NCBI RefSeq assembly: GCF_003058055.1
Contig: NZ_QBTZ01000001.1
Coordinates: 1,490,501-1,554,500, forward strand
Source of the DNA: Acidovorax sp. 107
GTDB lineage: Bacteria; Pseudomonadota; Gammaproteobacteria; Burkholderiales; Burkholderiaceae_C
Direction of reading: 5' to 3'
Length of the DNA: 64,000 bases
A program made the translations under genes and the position numbers. This document shows, one piece after another, positions 9,278-18,100 of this stretch (the stretch's first letter is position 1; every line of letters starts with the position of its first letter). A model generated the notes under the pieces. The model was not told where the DNA came from. It saw only the letters and a list, made by a program, of their open reading frames with translations, and searched no databases.

Positions 9278-10294
9278 ATGCCACGCAACCAACAAATCGT
9301 TCTCGACAACCGCCCCCAGGGCGAAGCGGTGGCCAGCAACTTCAAGCTGGTCGCGACCGACACGGCCGCGCTCAAGGATGGCGAGGTGCTGGTGCGCCAC
9401 CACTACCTGAGCCTGGACCCCTACATGCGCGGCCGCATGAACGAGAGCAAGAGCTACGCCGCGTCGCAGGCGCTGGGCGAAGTCATGATCGGTGGCACCG
9501 TGGGTGAGGTGGCCGAGAGCAAGCACCCCAAGTACGCCGTGGGCGACAAGGTGGTGGGCATGGGCGGCTGGCAGGAGTACAGCGTGGTCAATGCCGACCA
9601 GCCCGGCGCGTTGCGCAAGGTGGATACCACCCATGTGCCGCTGTCGCACTACCTGGGCGCCGTGGGCATGCCCGGCGTGACGGCCTGGTACGGCCTGGTC
9701 AAGATCATTGCGCCCAAGGAAGGCGACACCGTGGTGGTGAGCGCCGCCACGGGCGCCGTGGGCAGCGCCTTTGCTGCATTGGCCAAGGCCCGTGGCTGCC
9801 GCGCGGTGGGCATTGCCGGCGGCGCGGACAAGTGCAAGTACGCAGTGGAAGAACTGGGCTTTGACGCCTGCATCGACTATCGTGCCCACAGCGACGTGAA
9901 GGCCATGTCCAAAGCGCTGAAAGAAGCCTGCCCCAACGGCATCGACGGGTACTTCGAGAACGTGGGCGGCTGGATCATGGACGCCGTGATGCTTCGCATG
10001 AACGCCTTCAGCCGCATTGCCCTGTGCGGCATGATCGCTGGCTACGACGGTGCGCCGCTGCCCATGGCCAACCCTGCACTCATGCTCATCAACCGCATGA
10101 AGGTCGAGGGCTTCATCGTGAGCGAACACATGGAAGTCTGGCCCGACGCGCTCAAGGAGCTGGGCACGCTGGTCGGCACCGGCAAGCTGCGCCCGCGCGA
10201 AACGATTGCCCAAGGCATTGCGGCTGCGCCTGAGGCTTTCCTGGGCCTGCTCAAGGGCAAGAACTTTGGCAAGCAACTGGTCAAGCTGATCTGA
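9278..10294 (+). CDS. NADP-dependent zinc-free MDR oxidoreductase (CurA/leukotriene B4 12-HD-like)
   Basis: This 338-residue medium-chain reductase has no structural-zinc cysteine cluster. DPYMRGRMNESKSY near residue 45, GMPGVTAWYGL near 130, and VSAATGAVGSAFAALAKARG in the Rossmann fold are hallmarks of the PTGR/CurA group that reduce alpha,beta-unsaturated carbonyls with NADPH. The ATG at 9278 is preceded by AAGGAG; the frame extends to a TTG at 9251 that lacks a ribosome site. The next gene overlaps its stop by one base. Confidence 0.87.
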   Translation: MPRNQQIVLDNRPQGEAVASNFKLVATDTAALKDGEVLVRHHYLSLDPYMRGRMNESKSYAASQALGEVMIGGTVGEVAESKHPKYAVGDKVVGMGGWQEYSVVNADQPGALRKVDTTHVPLSHYLGAVGMPGVTAWYGLVKIIAPKEGDTVVVSAATGAVGSAFAALAKARGCRAVGIAGGADKCKYAVEELGFDACIDYRAHSDVKAMSKALKEACPNGIDGYFENVGGWIMDAVMLRMNAFSRIALCGMIAGYDGAPLPMANPALMLINRMKVEGFIVSEHMEVWPDALKELGTLVGTGKLRPRETIAQGIAAAPEAFLGLLKGKNFGKQLVKLI

Positions 10295-10746
10295 TGATGC
10301 TGAAGTGGACCTGGGCCCGCTTCGACGACCTGGGCGTGCATGCCCTGCATGACGCCCTGGCCCTGCGCTGCAAGGTCTTCATCCTGGAGCAGGGCTCGTA
10401 CCAGGACCCGGACGGTGCCGACAAGCAGTCCCACCACCTGCTGGGCTATGACGAGGCGGGTGCGCTGCAAGCCTGCCTGCGCGTGGTGGACCCGGGCGTG
10501 AACTACCCCGAGCCCTCCATCGGCCGCGTGGTCACCGCCAAGGAGGCGCGCGGCAACGGCACAGGCCGGGCGTTGATGCAGGAGGGCATTGCCCGCTGCA
10601 GCCAGGCGTGGCCGGGCCGGGACATCCGCATCAGCGCGCAGGCGCACCTGCAAAGCTTTTACGGCAGCCTGGGTTTTGAGGCGGTCTCGGACGAATACCT
10701 GGAAGACGATATCCCGCACGTTGAAATGCTGAGAAAGGCGGGCTGA
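10294..10746 (+). CDS. GNAT acetyltransferase, ElaA family
   Basis: This 150-residue protein has the ElaA-type N-terminus (LYxxLxLRxxVFxxEQ pattern, here DALALRCKVFILEQGSYQD). Acetyl-CoA binding is shown by IGRVVTAKEARGNGTGRALM, and ISAQAHLQSFYGSLGF closes the fold. Its start overlaps the stop of the MDR gene (ATGA), so it is translated from the same mRNA. The acetyl acceptor of this family is unknown. Confidence 0.85.
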   Translation: MMLKWTWARFDDLGVHALHDALALRCKVFILEQGSYQDPDGADKQSHHLLGYDEAGALQACLRVVDPGVNYPEPSIGRVVTAKEARGNGTGRALMQEGIARCSQAWPGRDIRISAQAHLQSFYGSLGFEAVSDEYLEDDIPHVEMLRKAG

Positions 10747-10800
10747 CGCAGCCGCAGCCCCCTCGACCATTCACCCCCGCCCACCCGTGAAGGAGCCGAC

Positions 10801-12468
10801 ATGACCTTACCCACCGCCACCCTGGCGCGTACCCATGACGTCTTCAACCAGAGCACGCCCTGGGCGGACGTGAACCTGTTCACCACCAACCTGCCGCTGC
10901 AGGACGCGCTGCGCCTGCATGCTCCTGGCCTGGGTGTGGATGGGCTCACCGCGCTGGGCGCCGAGATGGGCGCAGCCGAAATGCTGAGCCACGCACGCCT
11001 GGCCAACACCTACAAGCCCCAGCTGCGCACGCACGACCGCTTTGGCTACCGCACGGATGTGGTGGAGTTCCACCCCAGCTACCACGCGCTGATGGGCGCC
11101 GCCTTGCGCCACGGCCTGCACGCCACGCCCTGGTCGCGCCAGGACACGGGCCACGCGCATGTGGAGCGCGCGGCAGGCTTCATGCTGTTCACCGAGGCCG
11201 AGCCCTCCATCCTCTGCCCCGTGTCGATGAGCTACGCCGTCACACCTGCCTTGCGGGGCAATGCTGCCGTGTGGGCCGACTGGAGCAAGGGCCTTGCCGC
11301 CACACAGTACGACCCGCGCCTGGCGCTGTTCTCGCAGAAATCCGCGCTCACCATGGGCATGGGCATGACCGAGAAGCAGGGCGGATCGGACGTTCGCGCC
11401 AACACCACCCAGGCCGTACCGGATGGCGAGGATGCCTGGGGCGCGCGCTATCGCATCACGGGGCACAAGTGGTTCTTTTCCGCCCCCATGTGCGATGCGT
11501 TTCTGATCTTGGCGCAGGCGCCCGGCGGGCTCACCTGCTTTTTCCTGCCGCGTGTGCTGCCAGATGACACGGTCAATTCGATCCGCATCCAGCGCCTGAA
11601 AGACAAGCTGGGCAACCACGCCAACGCCAGCTCCGAGGTCGAGTTCATCGACGCGATGGCCTGGCGCGTGGGCGAGGAGGGCCGGGGCGTGGCGCAGATC
11701 CTGGAGATGGGCACCATGACGCGGCTCGATTGCGCCCTGGGCACCAGCGGCCTCATGCGGCAGGCGCTCAGCATCGCGCTGCACCACACGCGCCAGCGCT
11801 CGGCGTTTGGCAAGAAGCTCATCGAGCAGCCGCTGATGCGCAATGTATTGGCCGACCTTGCTCTCGAAAGTGAAGCTGCTACCGCTTTATCCATAAGGCT
11901 TGCGAGCGCTTTTGACCAGAAAGACAAGAGCGAACATGAGGCGGTGATGGCCCGCCTGCTCACGCCCGTGGCCAAGTTCTGGGTGTGCAAACGCGGGAGC
12001 GTGTTTGCCCAAGAGGCCATGGAATGCCTGGGCGGCAACGGCTATGTGGAAGAGGGCGGTGAGGGCGTGATGGCCCGCATCTACCGCGAGATGCCGCTCA
12101 ACTCCATCTGGGAAGGCGCGGGCAACATCATGGCGCTGGACCTGTTGCGCGCCGTGCGCCGTGCCGACACCGCAGCTGCCTTGGCCGACGAGCTGGCCCC
12201 CGCACGCGGCGCCCACCCGGCGCTGGACCGCCTCGCAGGTGCCTTGCCCCTGCGCGTGGACGCCATGACCACCGAGGCCGAGGCCCGGCGCTTGGCGCAG
12301 GATGTGGCGCTGGCTGTGCAGGCTGCGCTGCTGTACCGCAGCGCGCCCGCAGGCGTGTTCGGCGCGTTTTGCGATTCGCGCCTGGGCGGCGACTGGGGCT
12401 ATAGCTTTGGCACGCTGGGAGCGGGTGTCAACCTTGACGCCATCCTGGCGCGCGCGCTGCCGGCTTGA
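10801..12468 (+). CDS. aidB: AidB-like acyl-CoA dehydrogenase homologue
   Basis: This 555-residue protein aligns from memory with E. coli AidB along its whole length: THDVFNQ at the N-terminus, MGMTEKQGGSDVRANTT, GHKWFFSAPMCDAF, RLKDKLGNHANASSEVEF, MTRLDCALG and REMPLNSIWEGAGNIM. AidB is a DNA-binding flavoprotein of the alkylation (Ada) response, and its catalytic role in vivo is unsettled. AAGGAG precedes the ATG. An Ogt-like alkyltransferase gene lies 2.1 kb downstream on the same strand, which fits an alkylation-defence theme. Residues about 356-372 are encoded by an embedded repeat with unusual codons. Confidence 0.9.
   Translation: MTLPTATLARTHDVFNQSTPWADVNLFTTNLPLQDALRLHAPGLGVDGLTALGAEMGAAEMLSHARLANTYKPQLRTHDRFGYRTDVVEFHPSYHALMGAALRHGLHATPWSRQDTGHAHVERAAGFMLFTEAEPSILCPVSMSYAVTPALRGNAAVWADWSKGLAATQYDPRLALFSQKSALTMGMGMTEKQGGSDVRANTTQAVPDGEDAWGARYRITGHKWFFSAPMCDAFLILAQAPGGLTCFFLPRVLPDDTVNSIRIQRLKDKLGNHANASSEVEFIDAMAWRVGEEGRGVAQILEMGTMTRLDCALGTSGLMRQALSIALHHTRQRSAFGKKLIEQPLMRNVLADLALESEAATALSIRLASAFDQKDKSEHEAVMARLLTPVAKFWVCKRGSVFAQEAMECLGGNGYVEEGGEGVMARIYREMPLNSIWEGAGNIMALDLLRAVRRADTAAALADELAPARGAHPALDRLAGALPLRVDAMTTEAEARRLAQDVALAVQAALLYRSAPAGVFGAFCDSRLGGDWGYSFGTLGAGVNLDAILARALPA
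11866..11917 (+). repeat. Repeat-like segment inside aidB
   Basis: Within the coding frame the sequence GAAGCTGCTACCGC then AAGGCTTGCGAGCGCTTTTGACC resembles the intergenic repeats at 9195 and 14533. The codons here include TTA, ATA and AGG within seven codons, unlike the GC3-rich surroundings. The frame is kept. Confidence 0.45.
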
Positions 12469-12498
12469 GCCATTCCACCCATTTTTACGGAGACTCCC

Positions 12499-13434
12499 AT
12501 GTCCCACCTCATCCTGCACCACTACCCGTCGTCCCCGTTCTCCGAAAAGATCCGTGCGGTGCTCGGCTTCAAGCAACTGGCCTGGAAGTCCGTCATCATT
12601 CCCAGCGTCATGCCCAAGCCCGACGTGGTGGCGCTCACGGGGGGTTACCGCAAGACGCCGTTCATGCAGATCGGCGCCGACATTTACTGCGACTCGGCCC
12701 TGATCTGCGATGTGCTGGAGCATGAACAGCCCGAGCCCGTGCTGTACCCGCCGCACCTGAAGGGTGTGGCGCGCGTGTTTGCGCAGTGGGCCGACACCAC
12801 GCTGTTCTGGGCCGCCATGGCCTACAACCTGCAGCCTAAGGGCGCTGCCGTGATGTTTGCCAACCTGCCGCCCGCTGCAGCACAAGTATTTGGCGAGGAT
12901 CGCCGCGAGATGAGCGCGGGCATGAACCGACTGCGCCCGGCCGACGCCACGGCGGCCTACCGCTCGTACCTGCGCCGCATCGCCCACATGGCCGAAGAGC
13001 ACGACTTTCTGTTCGGTGCCGAGCCCTGCCTGGCCGACTTTGCGGCCTACCACCCGTTGTGGTTCACGCGCCAGTGCGTGCCGGTGATGGCCGACATCTT
13101 CGCCGCCACGCCTGCCGTGCTGGAGTGGATGGACCGTATGGCAGCGTTGGGCCATGGCCGCATGGAGAAGTTCAGCGCTGCCGACGCCATCACGGTGGCC
13201 GCAGGCATGGACCCGTTGCCTTTGACCGACGACCTGTTCCAGGACGAGCACGGCATCCCGCTGGGCAGCCAGGTCACGATTGCCGCCGAGAGCTTTGGCA
13301 CGGAGCCCACGGAAGGTGAATTGATTGCCGCTACCCGCACCCGCTACACCTTGCGCCGTACCGACCCGCGCGCGGGCACCGTGCACGTTCACTTCCCCCG
13401 CATCGGCTACGTGCTGCGGCCTCTGGCGCCCTGA
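12499..13434 (+). CDS. Glutathione S-transferase family protein
   Basis: This 311-residue protein has a thioredoxin-like N-terminal GST domain: LILHHYPSSPFSEKIRAVLGFK (Ser in SPFSEK at the usual catalytic position), then the GYRKTPFMQIGADIYCDSALI glutathione-binding loop. A long all-helical C-terminal part includes LFGAEPCLADFAAYHPLWF. It is longer than the usual 200-230 residues because of an added C-terminal beta-rich stretch of about 80 residues of unknown role. It follows aidB by 30 bases with GGAGACTCCC before the ATG and probably shares its transcript. Confidence 0.83.
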   Translation: MSHLILHHYPSSPFSEKIRAVLGFKQLAWKSVIIPSVMPKPDVVALTGGYRKTPFMQIGADIYCDSALICDVLEHEQPEPVLYPPHLKGVARVFAQWADTTLFWAAMAYNLQPKGAAVMFANLPPAAAQVFGEDRREMSAGMNRLRPADATAAYRSYLRRIAHMAEEHDFLFGAEPCLADFAAYHPLWFTRQCVPVMADIFAATPAVLEWMDRMAALGHGRMEKFSAADAITVAAGMDPLPLTDDLFQDEHGIPLGSQVTIAAESFGTEPTEGELIAATRTRYTLRRTDPRAGTVHVHFPRIGYVLRPLAP

Positions 13435-13454
13435 ACAACGGCGGCCTTTTTTAT

Positions 13455-13503
13455 CGCTTCGCGCCCGATGCGCCTGCGCGTTCGGGCGGCGTTCGTCGAA
13501 GCG
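13455..13503. repeat. Large imperfect hairpin between GST and SDR genes
   Basis: The arms CGCTTCG / CGAAGCG enclose CGCCCGATGCGC / GCGCGTTCGGGCG, so the whole 49 bases can fold on themselves. No T-run follows it directly, so it may be a repeat of the REP type rather than a terminator. Confidence 0.45.
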
Positions 13504-13581
13504 GTGTGTCGGTATCCGCGCCGCCCGATGTTTCACGACCGCACCCCATCATCCATCGACAACCCCTAGGAGACACAAAAC

Positions 13582-14487
13582 ATGATCGACAACTTTGCCG
13601 GCAAAACCGCCGTCCTCACCGGCGCTGGCTCGGGCTTTGGCCTGGAATGCGCTCGCATTGGCGCCCGCCTGGGCATGAACCTGGTGCTGGTGGATGTGCA
13701 GCAGGACGCGCTCGACGCCGCCACGGCCGAGATGCAGGCCGCAGGCAGCCAGGTGCTGGCGCGCAAGGTGGACGTGTCGAACGCCGCTCAGATGGAGCAG
13801 TTGGCCGCCGATGTGCAGCAGCGCTTTGGCGCACCACACCTTGTCTTCAACAACGCGGGTGTGGGCGCGGGCGGCCTGGTGTGGGAAAACTCGGTCAAGG
13901 ACTGGGAGTGGGTGCTGGGCGTGAACCTGTGGGGCGTGGTGCACGGCGTGCGCCTGTTCACCCCCATGATGCTGGCAGCCGCCAAGGCCGACCCGGCCTG
14001 GCGCGGCCACATCATCAACACGGCCAGCATGGCGGGTCTGCTGGCAGCGCCCAACATGGGCATCTACAACGTGAGCAAACACGCGGTGGTGGCCCTGTCG
14101 GAAACGCTATACCAGGACCTGTCGCTGGTCACCGACCAAATCAGCGCGAGCGTGCTGTGCCCCTTCTTTGTGCCCACCGGCATCAACCAGAGCCACCGCA
14201 ACCGCCCCGGCGACCTGCCTGCCGAAAGGCCCACCAAGAGCCAGCTCATCGGCCAGGCCATGAGCGACAAGGCCGTGGGCAGCGGCAAGGTGACCGCGGC
14301 CGAGGTGGCGCAAAAGGTGTTCGACGCGGCAGCGCAAGGCCAGTTCTACATCTACAGCCACCCCAAGGCCCTGGCATCGGTCCAGACGCGCATGGAAGAC
14401 GTAATGATGGGCCGCAACCCCACCGACCCGTTTGCCGCCAAGCCAGAGCTGGGTGCGCAGCTGCGCGCGGCACTGCGGGCGGACTGA
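13582..14487 (+). CDS. SDR family oxidoreductase
   Basis: This is a 301-residue short-chain dehydrogenase with a C-terminal extension. TGAGSGFGLECARIG near residue 13 binds NAD(P), NNAGVGAGG lies at about 91, INTASMAG supplies Ser, and YNVSK the Tyr-Lys pair. AGGAGACACAAA precedes the ATG. The extension with QTRMEDVMMGRNPTDPF is shared with a subgroup of SDRs often found beside acyl-CoA dehydrogenases. The substrate is unknown. Confidence 0.87.
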   Translation: MIDNFAGKTAVLTGAGSGFGLECARIGARLGMNLVLVDVQQDALDAATAEMQAAGSQVLARKVDVSNAAQMEQLAADVQQRFGAPHLVFNNAGVGAGGLVWENSVKDWEWVLGVNLWGVVHGVRLFTPMMLAAAKADPAWRGHIINTASMAGLLAAPNMGIYNVSKHAVVALSETLYQDLSLVTDQISASVLCPFFVPTGINQSHRNRPGDLPAERPTKSQLIGQAMSDKAVGSGKVTAAEVAQKVFDAAAQGQFYIYSHPKALASVQTRMEDVMMGRNPTDPFAAKPELGAQLRAALRAD

Positions 14488-14532
14488 CCAGCGCAACGCG
14501 CCCACAGACGCCTGGCGGCAGGTGTTTGAATA

Positions 14533-14587
14533 AAAATGGCTGCATGCGCTAGTGCAATATGCGCCAGCAGCTATTAAATGCATAGCG
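14533..14587 (-). repeat. Comamonadaceae-type imperfect palindromic repeat, intergenic copy
   Basis: On the minus strand it reads GCTATGCATTTAATAGCTGC, TGGCGCATATTGCACTAGCG, CATGCAG, matching the copy at 9195-9253. It abuts the ogt start codon at 14589, so the ribosome-binding region of that gene lies inside the repeat. Confidence 0.65.
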
Positions 14588-14588
14588 T

Positions 14589-15194
14589 ATGTCCCCGGAT
14601 GCACCGCTGAACGCTGATGCCCACGCGGCCGCGTGGGGCCACGCCCTGTTCGATACGGCGCTCGGCCCCTGCGGCATTGCCTGGGGGCCCGGTGGCATTG
14701 CGGCAGTGCAATTGCCCGAGGCCGATGCACCGGCCACCCAGGCGCGCCTGCTGCGCGGGCTGGGGCAGGGCACCTATCCGCAGGTGTTGCCGCCGGCCGT
14801 TCCGCCAGTCGAGGTGCGCCATGCCATCGCAGGCATCCAGGGCTTGCTGGCCGGGCAGGCACTGGACCTGCGGGAGGTGCCGCTCGACATGTCGGGTGTG
14901 TCGGCGTTTCACCAGCAGGTGTACGCCATTGCACGGGCCATTCCGCCGGGCCAGACGCGCACCTATGGCGAGGTGGCGGAACAGCTGGGCGGTAAGGGCC
15001 TGTCGCGCGCCGTGGGGCAGGCGCTGGGCCTGAACCCGTTTGCGCCGGTGGTGCCATGCCACCGAGTGCTGGCGGCGGGTGACAAGCCCGGCGGCTTCTC
15101 GGCCGGGGGCGGTGCGCTGACCAAGATGCGCATGCTGCAGATCGAAGGGGCCTGCCTGGGCGGTACGCGTTCGCTGTTTGGCAGCGCGGACTAG
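14589..15194 (+). CDS. ogt: Methylated-DNA--protein-cysteine methyltransferase (Ogt/MGMT)
   Basis: This 201-residue suicide alkyltransferase moves alkyl groups from O6-alkylguanine to its own Cys. PCHRV contains the acceptor Cys157; the preceding RTYGEVAEQLG and SRAVGQALGLNPFAPVV segments form the helix-turn-helix and Asn hinge. The N-terminal part is shorter than in Ada, and no Ada-type zinc domain is present, so Ogt is the better label. The start codon lies directly behind a repeat and lacks a clear Shine-Dalgarno. AidB is encoded 2.1 kb upstream. Confidence 0.88.
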   Translation: MSPDAPLNADAHAAAWGHALFDTALGPCGIAWGPGGIAAVQLPEADAPATQARLLRGLGQGTYPQVLPPAVPPVEVRHAIAGIQGLLAGQALDLREVPLDMSGVSAFHQQVYAIARAIPPGQTRTYGEVAEQLGGKGLSRAVGQALGLNPFAPVVPCHRVLAAGDKPGGFSAGGGALTKMRMLQIEGACLGGTRSLFGSAD

Positions 15195-15419
15195 CCCAGC
15201 AGACTTGCCCCGCCATGCGGCAGTGATCTGTTGCGACGAGGGTCGGCGCGGCTGGCTGCACAAGTGTGTTACTGAGTGCTACATTTGTTGAAGCGCCTGT
15301 TTTTTGTGCAGTAGTGATGCGCTTCGCGCTCTGTGCAGCAAGGCATTGCGTCCAGGACTGCCGTGGCTGCGCCTTGACCCCCTATCCCTCCGCTCCCGGC
15401 CTTCAGGAGAAAGTTGCCC

Positions 15420-16445
15420 ATGTCACCCGAACGCCAACGACTGGCCCGCATGCTGTTTGACGAGTACATCGCCATGTATGCGTCGCGCGATGCCCGGTTG
15501 GTGGACCGCTTCAGCGAGAACTTCAGCGGCTTTGCGGGCAGCAGCGACAAACTCATCAAGTCCCGCAGCGAGTGGGTGAACATCACGCGGCTCGACTTTG
15601 CGCAGGTGCCCGGGCACATCGGCATCGAGATGCGAGACATCTTCCCCCAAGAGCTGGGGGCAGACGTGTTGGCCGTGACGGCGTTTTTCCACATCCACCT
15701 GCCCAACCCTGATCCGCTGTTTGCCAGTGAGACTGCCCGTTTGGTGCTGGTCTTCCGGCAGGAGCGCGACGACTGGAAGATTGCGCACAGCAGCATCTCC
15801 ATCCCTTACGGCCTCGCGCGCGACGGCGAGGTGTACCCCGCCAGCCGCCTGCAGCAGCGCAACCAGGAACTGCAGGCCCTGGTGGACGAGCGCACGCAGG
15901 CGCTGGCCCAGGCCAACAACCAGCTGCAACTGCTCAGCAACACCGACGGCCTGACGGGTATTGCCAACCGCCGCCACTTTGACCAGGCCCTGGCCCATGA
16001 ATGGGCGCGTGCCCAGCGGGCCCATGGCCCGGTGTCGCTGATCATGCTGGACGTGGACGTGTTCAAGCACTTCAACGACCACTACGGCCATCTCGCGGGC
16101 GATGCCTGCCTGAAGTCCCTGGCCCTGACGCTGGCGCAGACCGGGGGACGCCGCGACGGCGACGTGGTGGCGCGGTTTGGCGGCGAGGAGTTTGTGGTGC
16201 TGCTGCCCGGCGCCGATGCCCCGGCTGCGCTGGAGGTGGCCCAGCACATCCAGCAGGCCATCCAGGCCCTGGCCTTGCCGCACGAGGGTGCCCCCCACGG
16301 CATCGTGACGGTGAGCTTTGGTGTGGCCACCATGGCGCCCGAGCGCGAGCAACTGGCCGAAGAACTGGTGCGTCGCGCGGACCGCGCGATGTACCGCGCC
16401 AAGCAAGGCGGGCGCAACCGCATCGAGCAGGCGCCGGAGCCATAG
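15420..16445 (+). CDS. Diguanylate cyclase with N-terminal NTF2/SnoaL-like domain
   Basis: This 341-residue soluble protein has residues 1 to about 135 resembling an NTF2-like fold (LFDEYIAMYASRDARLVDRF, then beta strands ending RDDWKIAHSSIS), a coiled coil at about 140-172 and a GGDEF domain. The active site is GGEEF in VARFGGEEFVVLLPG, and RDGD upstream provides a canonical inhibitory RxxD site. It should make cyclic di-GMP with product inhibition. AGGAG lies before the ATG at 15420. There is no transmembrane segment, so any signal is cytosolic and probably a small ligand in the NTF2-like pocket (inference). Confidence 0.88.
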   Translation: MSPERQRLARMLFDEYIAMYASRDARLVDRFSENFSGFAGSSDKLIKSRSEWVNITRLDFAQVPGHIGIEMRDIFPQELGADVLAVTAFFHIHLPNPDPLFASETARLVLVFRQERDDWKIAHSSISIPYGLARDGEVYPASRLQQRNQELQALVDERTQALAQANNQLQLLSNTDGLTGIANRRHFDQALAHEWARAQRAHGPVSLIMLDVDVFKHFNDHYGHLAGDACLKSLALTLAQTGGRRDGDVVARFGGEEFVVLLPGADAPAALEVAQHIQQAIQALALPHEGAPHGIVTVSFGVATMAPEREQLAEELVRRADRAMYRAKQGGRNRIEQAPEP

Positions 16446-16478
16446 AGCCGAACGGGGCGTGACGGAGCGGCGGCGCCC

Positions 16479-17561
16479 TTATCGGGCCGCCAGCTTTGCG
16501 ACCTCTTCAGCCACCCCGCGCACCGTGAGCGGCGCGCAGCCCTCTGCGTGGTTGCTGATGGTCACGAAGGCGTTCTGCCCCCGACCCGTGGTACCCGCGA
16601 TGACGGCAGCCAGCGCCGCCCGGGTTTCCAGGTCCGGGTGATGCAGCCGGTCGTAGGGCTCGTACAGCCGCTCGGCCTCTTCATAGCCGTAGGGGCCGTG
16701 CACGGGGTTCAGGTTCCAGCGGCACACCAACGGGCCGGGCCACAGCGCACGCAGCATGGGCAACTGGTTTTGCAGCGGCGGCATCTTGGCGTGGAGCCCC
16801 AGGCAATAGGTGGCGCCCGCTTCGCGCAGCACGGCCGCAAAGTCCGGCGTCAGCCATTCGGGGTCGCGCACCTCCACGGCAATCACGCCATCAGGCGCTA
16901 GCGGTGCCAACGGGGGCAGGGCCAGCAGCATGGCACGCAGGCGATCCAGCAAGAGGGGCATGCGGTCCAGCTGCGCCAGCGGCAGGGGGCTGAGCTGGAA
17001 CACCAACGCGCCCAGCTTGTGGCCCAGCCCCTGCAGCGCAGGCTCGACACATTCGCTGCGGGCCAGCTCGGGGCTCAAGAACGCCGGGTTGGGCTGGCGG
17101 CCCCGTCCGTCTTCGCTGCGCACCAGTGCATCCGTCACCACGCTGGGGGCTTTGACCACAAACCGGAAATCGTCGGGCACCTGTGACGCATAGCGTTCAT
17201 ATTGGCTCACCGTGAGCGGGCGGTAGAAGCTGCGGTCGATGCTCACCGTGCGCATCAGCGGGTGCTGGGCATACACGGCCAGCCCTTGTTTGGAAAGTTG
17301 CGTGTCGGAATGCTCGCCCTCCCACACCAGGCCTTTCCAGCCGGGGTAGGTCCATGACGATGTGCCCAGGCGCAACCGGGGCGGCAGGGCGGCGGCAAGC
17401 GCCGTCAACGCATCGTCCGAAGCGATGAGGGCCACGGTGCCGGACCGGGTGCGCCGCGTGGGGGCTGCACCGTCCTGCGCTGGGGGCAAAGCGGGGGCCG
17501 AGGCGGCAGCTTCAGCAGGGGGCGGCTTGGGGAGCGTGTCGCCAAAAAGATCGTCTTGCAT
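16479..17561 (-). CDS. DUF72 (YecE-like) TIM-barrel protein
   Basis: This 360-residue DUF72 protein has RLGTSSWTYPGWKGLVW near residue 80, SIDRSFYRPLTVSQYERYASQVPDDFRFVVKAP, and a C-terminal NNHAEG-like segment (TISNHAEGCAP). About 60 Ala/Pro-rich residues precede the barrel, longer than most relatives. The biochemical function of DUF72 is unknown. It is convergent with the diguanylate cyclase gene, with 33 bases between stops. Confidence 0.85.
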   Translation of the reverse strand: MQDDLFGDTLPKPPPAEAAASAPALPPAQDGAAPTRRTRSGTVALIASDDALTALAAALPPRLRLGTSSWTYPGWKGLVWEGEHSDTQLSKQGLAVYAQHPLMRTVSIDRSFYRPLTVSQYERYASQVPDDFRFVVKAPSVVTDALVRSEDGRGRQPNPAFLSPELARSECVEPALQGLGHKLGALVFQLSPLPLAQLDRMPLLLDRLRAMLLALPPLAPLAPDGVIAVEVRDPEWLTPDFAAVLREAGATYCLGLHAKMPPLQNQLPMLRALWPGPLVCRWNLNPVHGPYGYEEAERLYEPYDRLHHPDLETRAALAAVIAGTTGRGQNAFVTISNHAEGCAPLTVRGVAEEVAKLAAR

Positions 17562-17606
17562 GCGCTGGGGTGGGGCGGCTAAGAGCAGTGCTAGCGGGCC
17601 GAGACG

Positions 17607-18011
17607 CTACGAGCCGCCAAACAACCCGCTCTCGTCCAGCAGGTCAAACGTGATCTGGGGGTGGGCGTCCATGCTTTTCTTGATGGCTGCCGGAATGGCT
17701 TGCCGCGTCTTGCGGCACAACCCCGGCTGTTCGTGCACCAAGATCGCAATGCCGCGGAGGCTGCGCACCTCGTTCGGGCTTTGGGTGATGGACAGGCGAA
17801 TGCCCAATTGCTGCTCCATGCGCTCCTGCATCCTCCGCAGGTCGGCCAGGCTGCCGAGGTTCTCCAGGCGCTCCAGCATCTTCTTTTCTTCGCCGCGCGT
17901 GAGCATCAGGATGCGCACATCGCTGCCTGGCGTCTGCAGTAGCGCATCCCGGTCGCACACGCAGGTGCCGGGAGGGCATTCGGTGCGTATGGGGAAGGGG
18001 GGAAGGGACAT
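17607..18011 (-). CDS. Conserved-looking small protein with an N-terminal Cys cluster
   Basis: This 134-residue protein contains CPPGTCVCDRDALL near residue 12, followed by a basic, helical region (EEKKMLERLENLGSLADLRRMQERMEQQLG) that may form a coiled coil. The CxxxxCxC group followed by Asp could bind metal or Fe-S, but that is inference. The gene lies 45 bases upstream of the DUF72 gene on the same strand and may be co-transcribed with it. I do not recognise a named family. Confidence 0.65.
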   Translation of the reverse strand: MSLPPFPIRTECPPGTCVCDRDALLQTPGSDVRILMLTRGEEKKMLERLENLGSLADLRRMQERMEQQLGIRLSITQSPNEVRSLRGIAILVHEQPGLCRKTRQAIPAAIKKSMDAHPQITFDLLDESGLFGGS

Positions 18012-18100
18012 GGAACGGCGTGTGAACAGTCCTTCATTCTATGAAGGGCTGGCCGTGCCGAGCGTGTGACTGCCCGCAAGCCCATGCAGTCCGCCAACAA

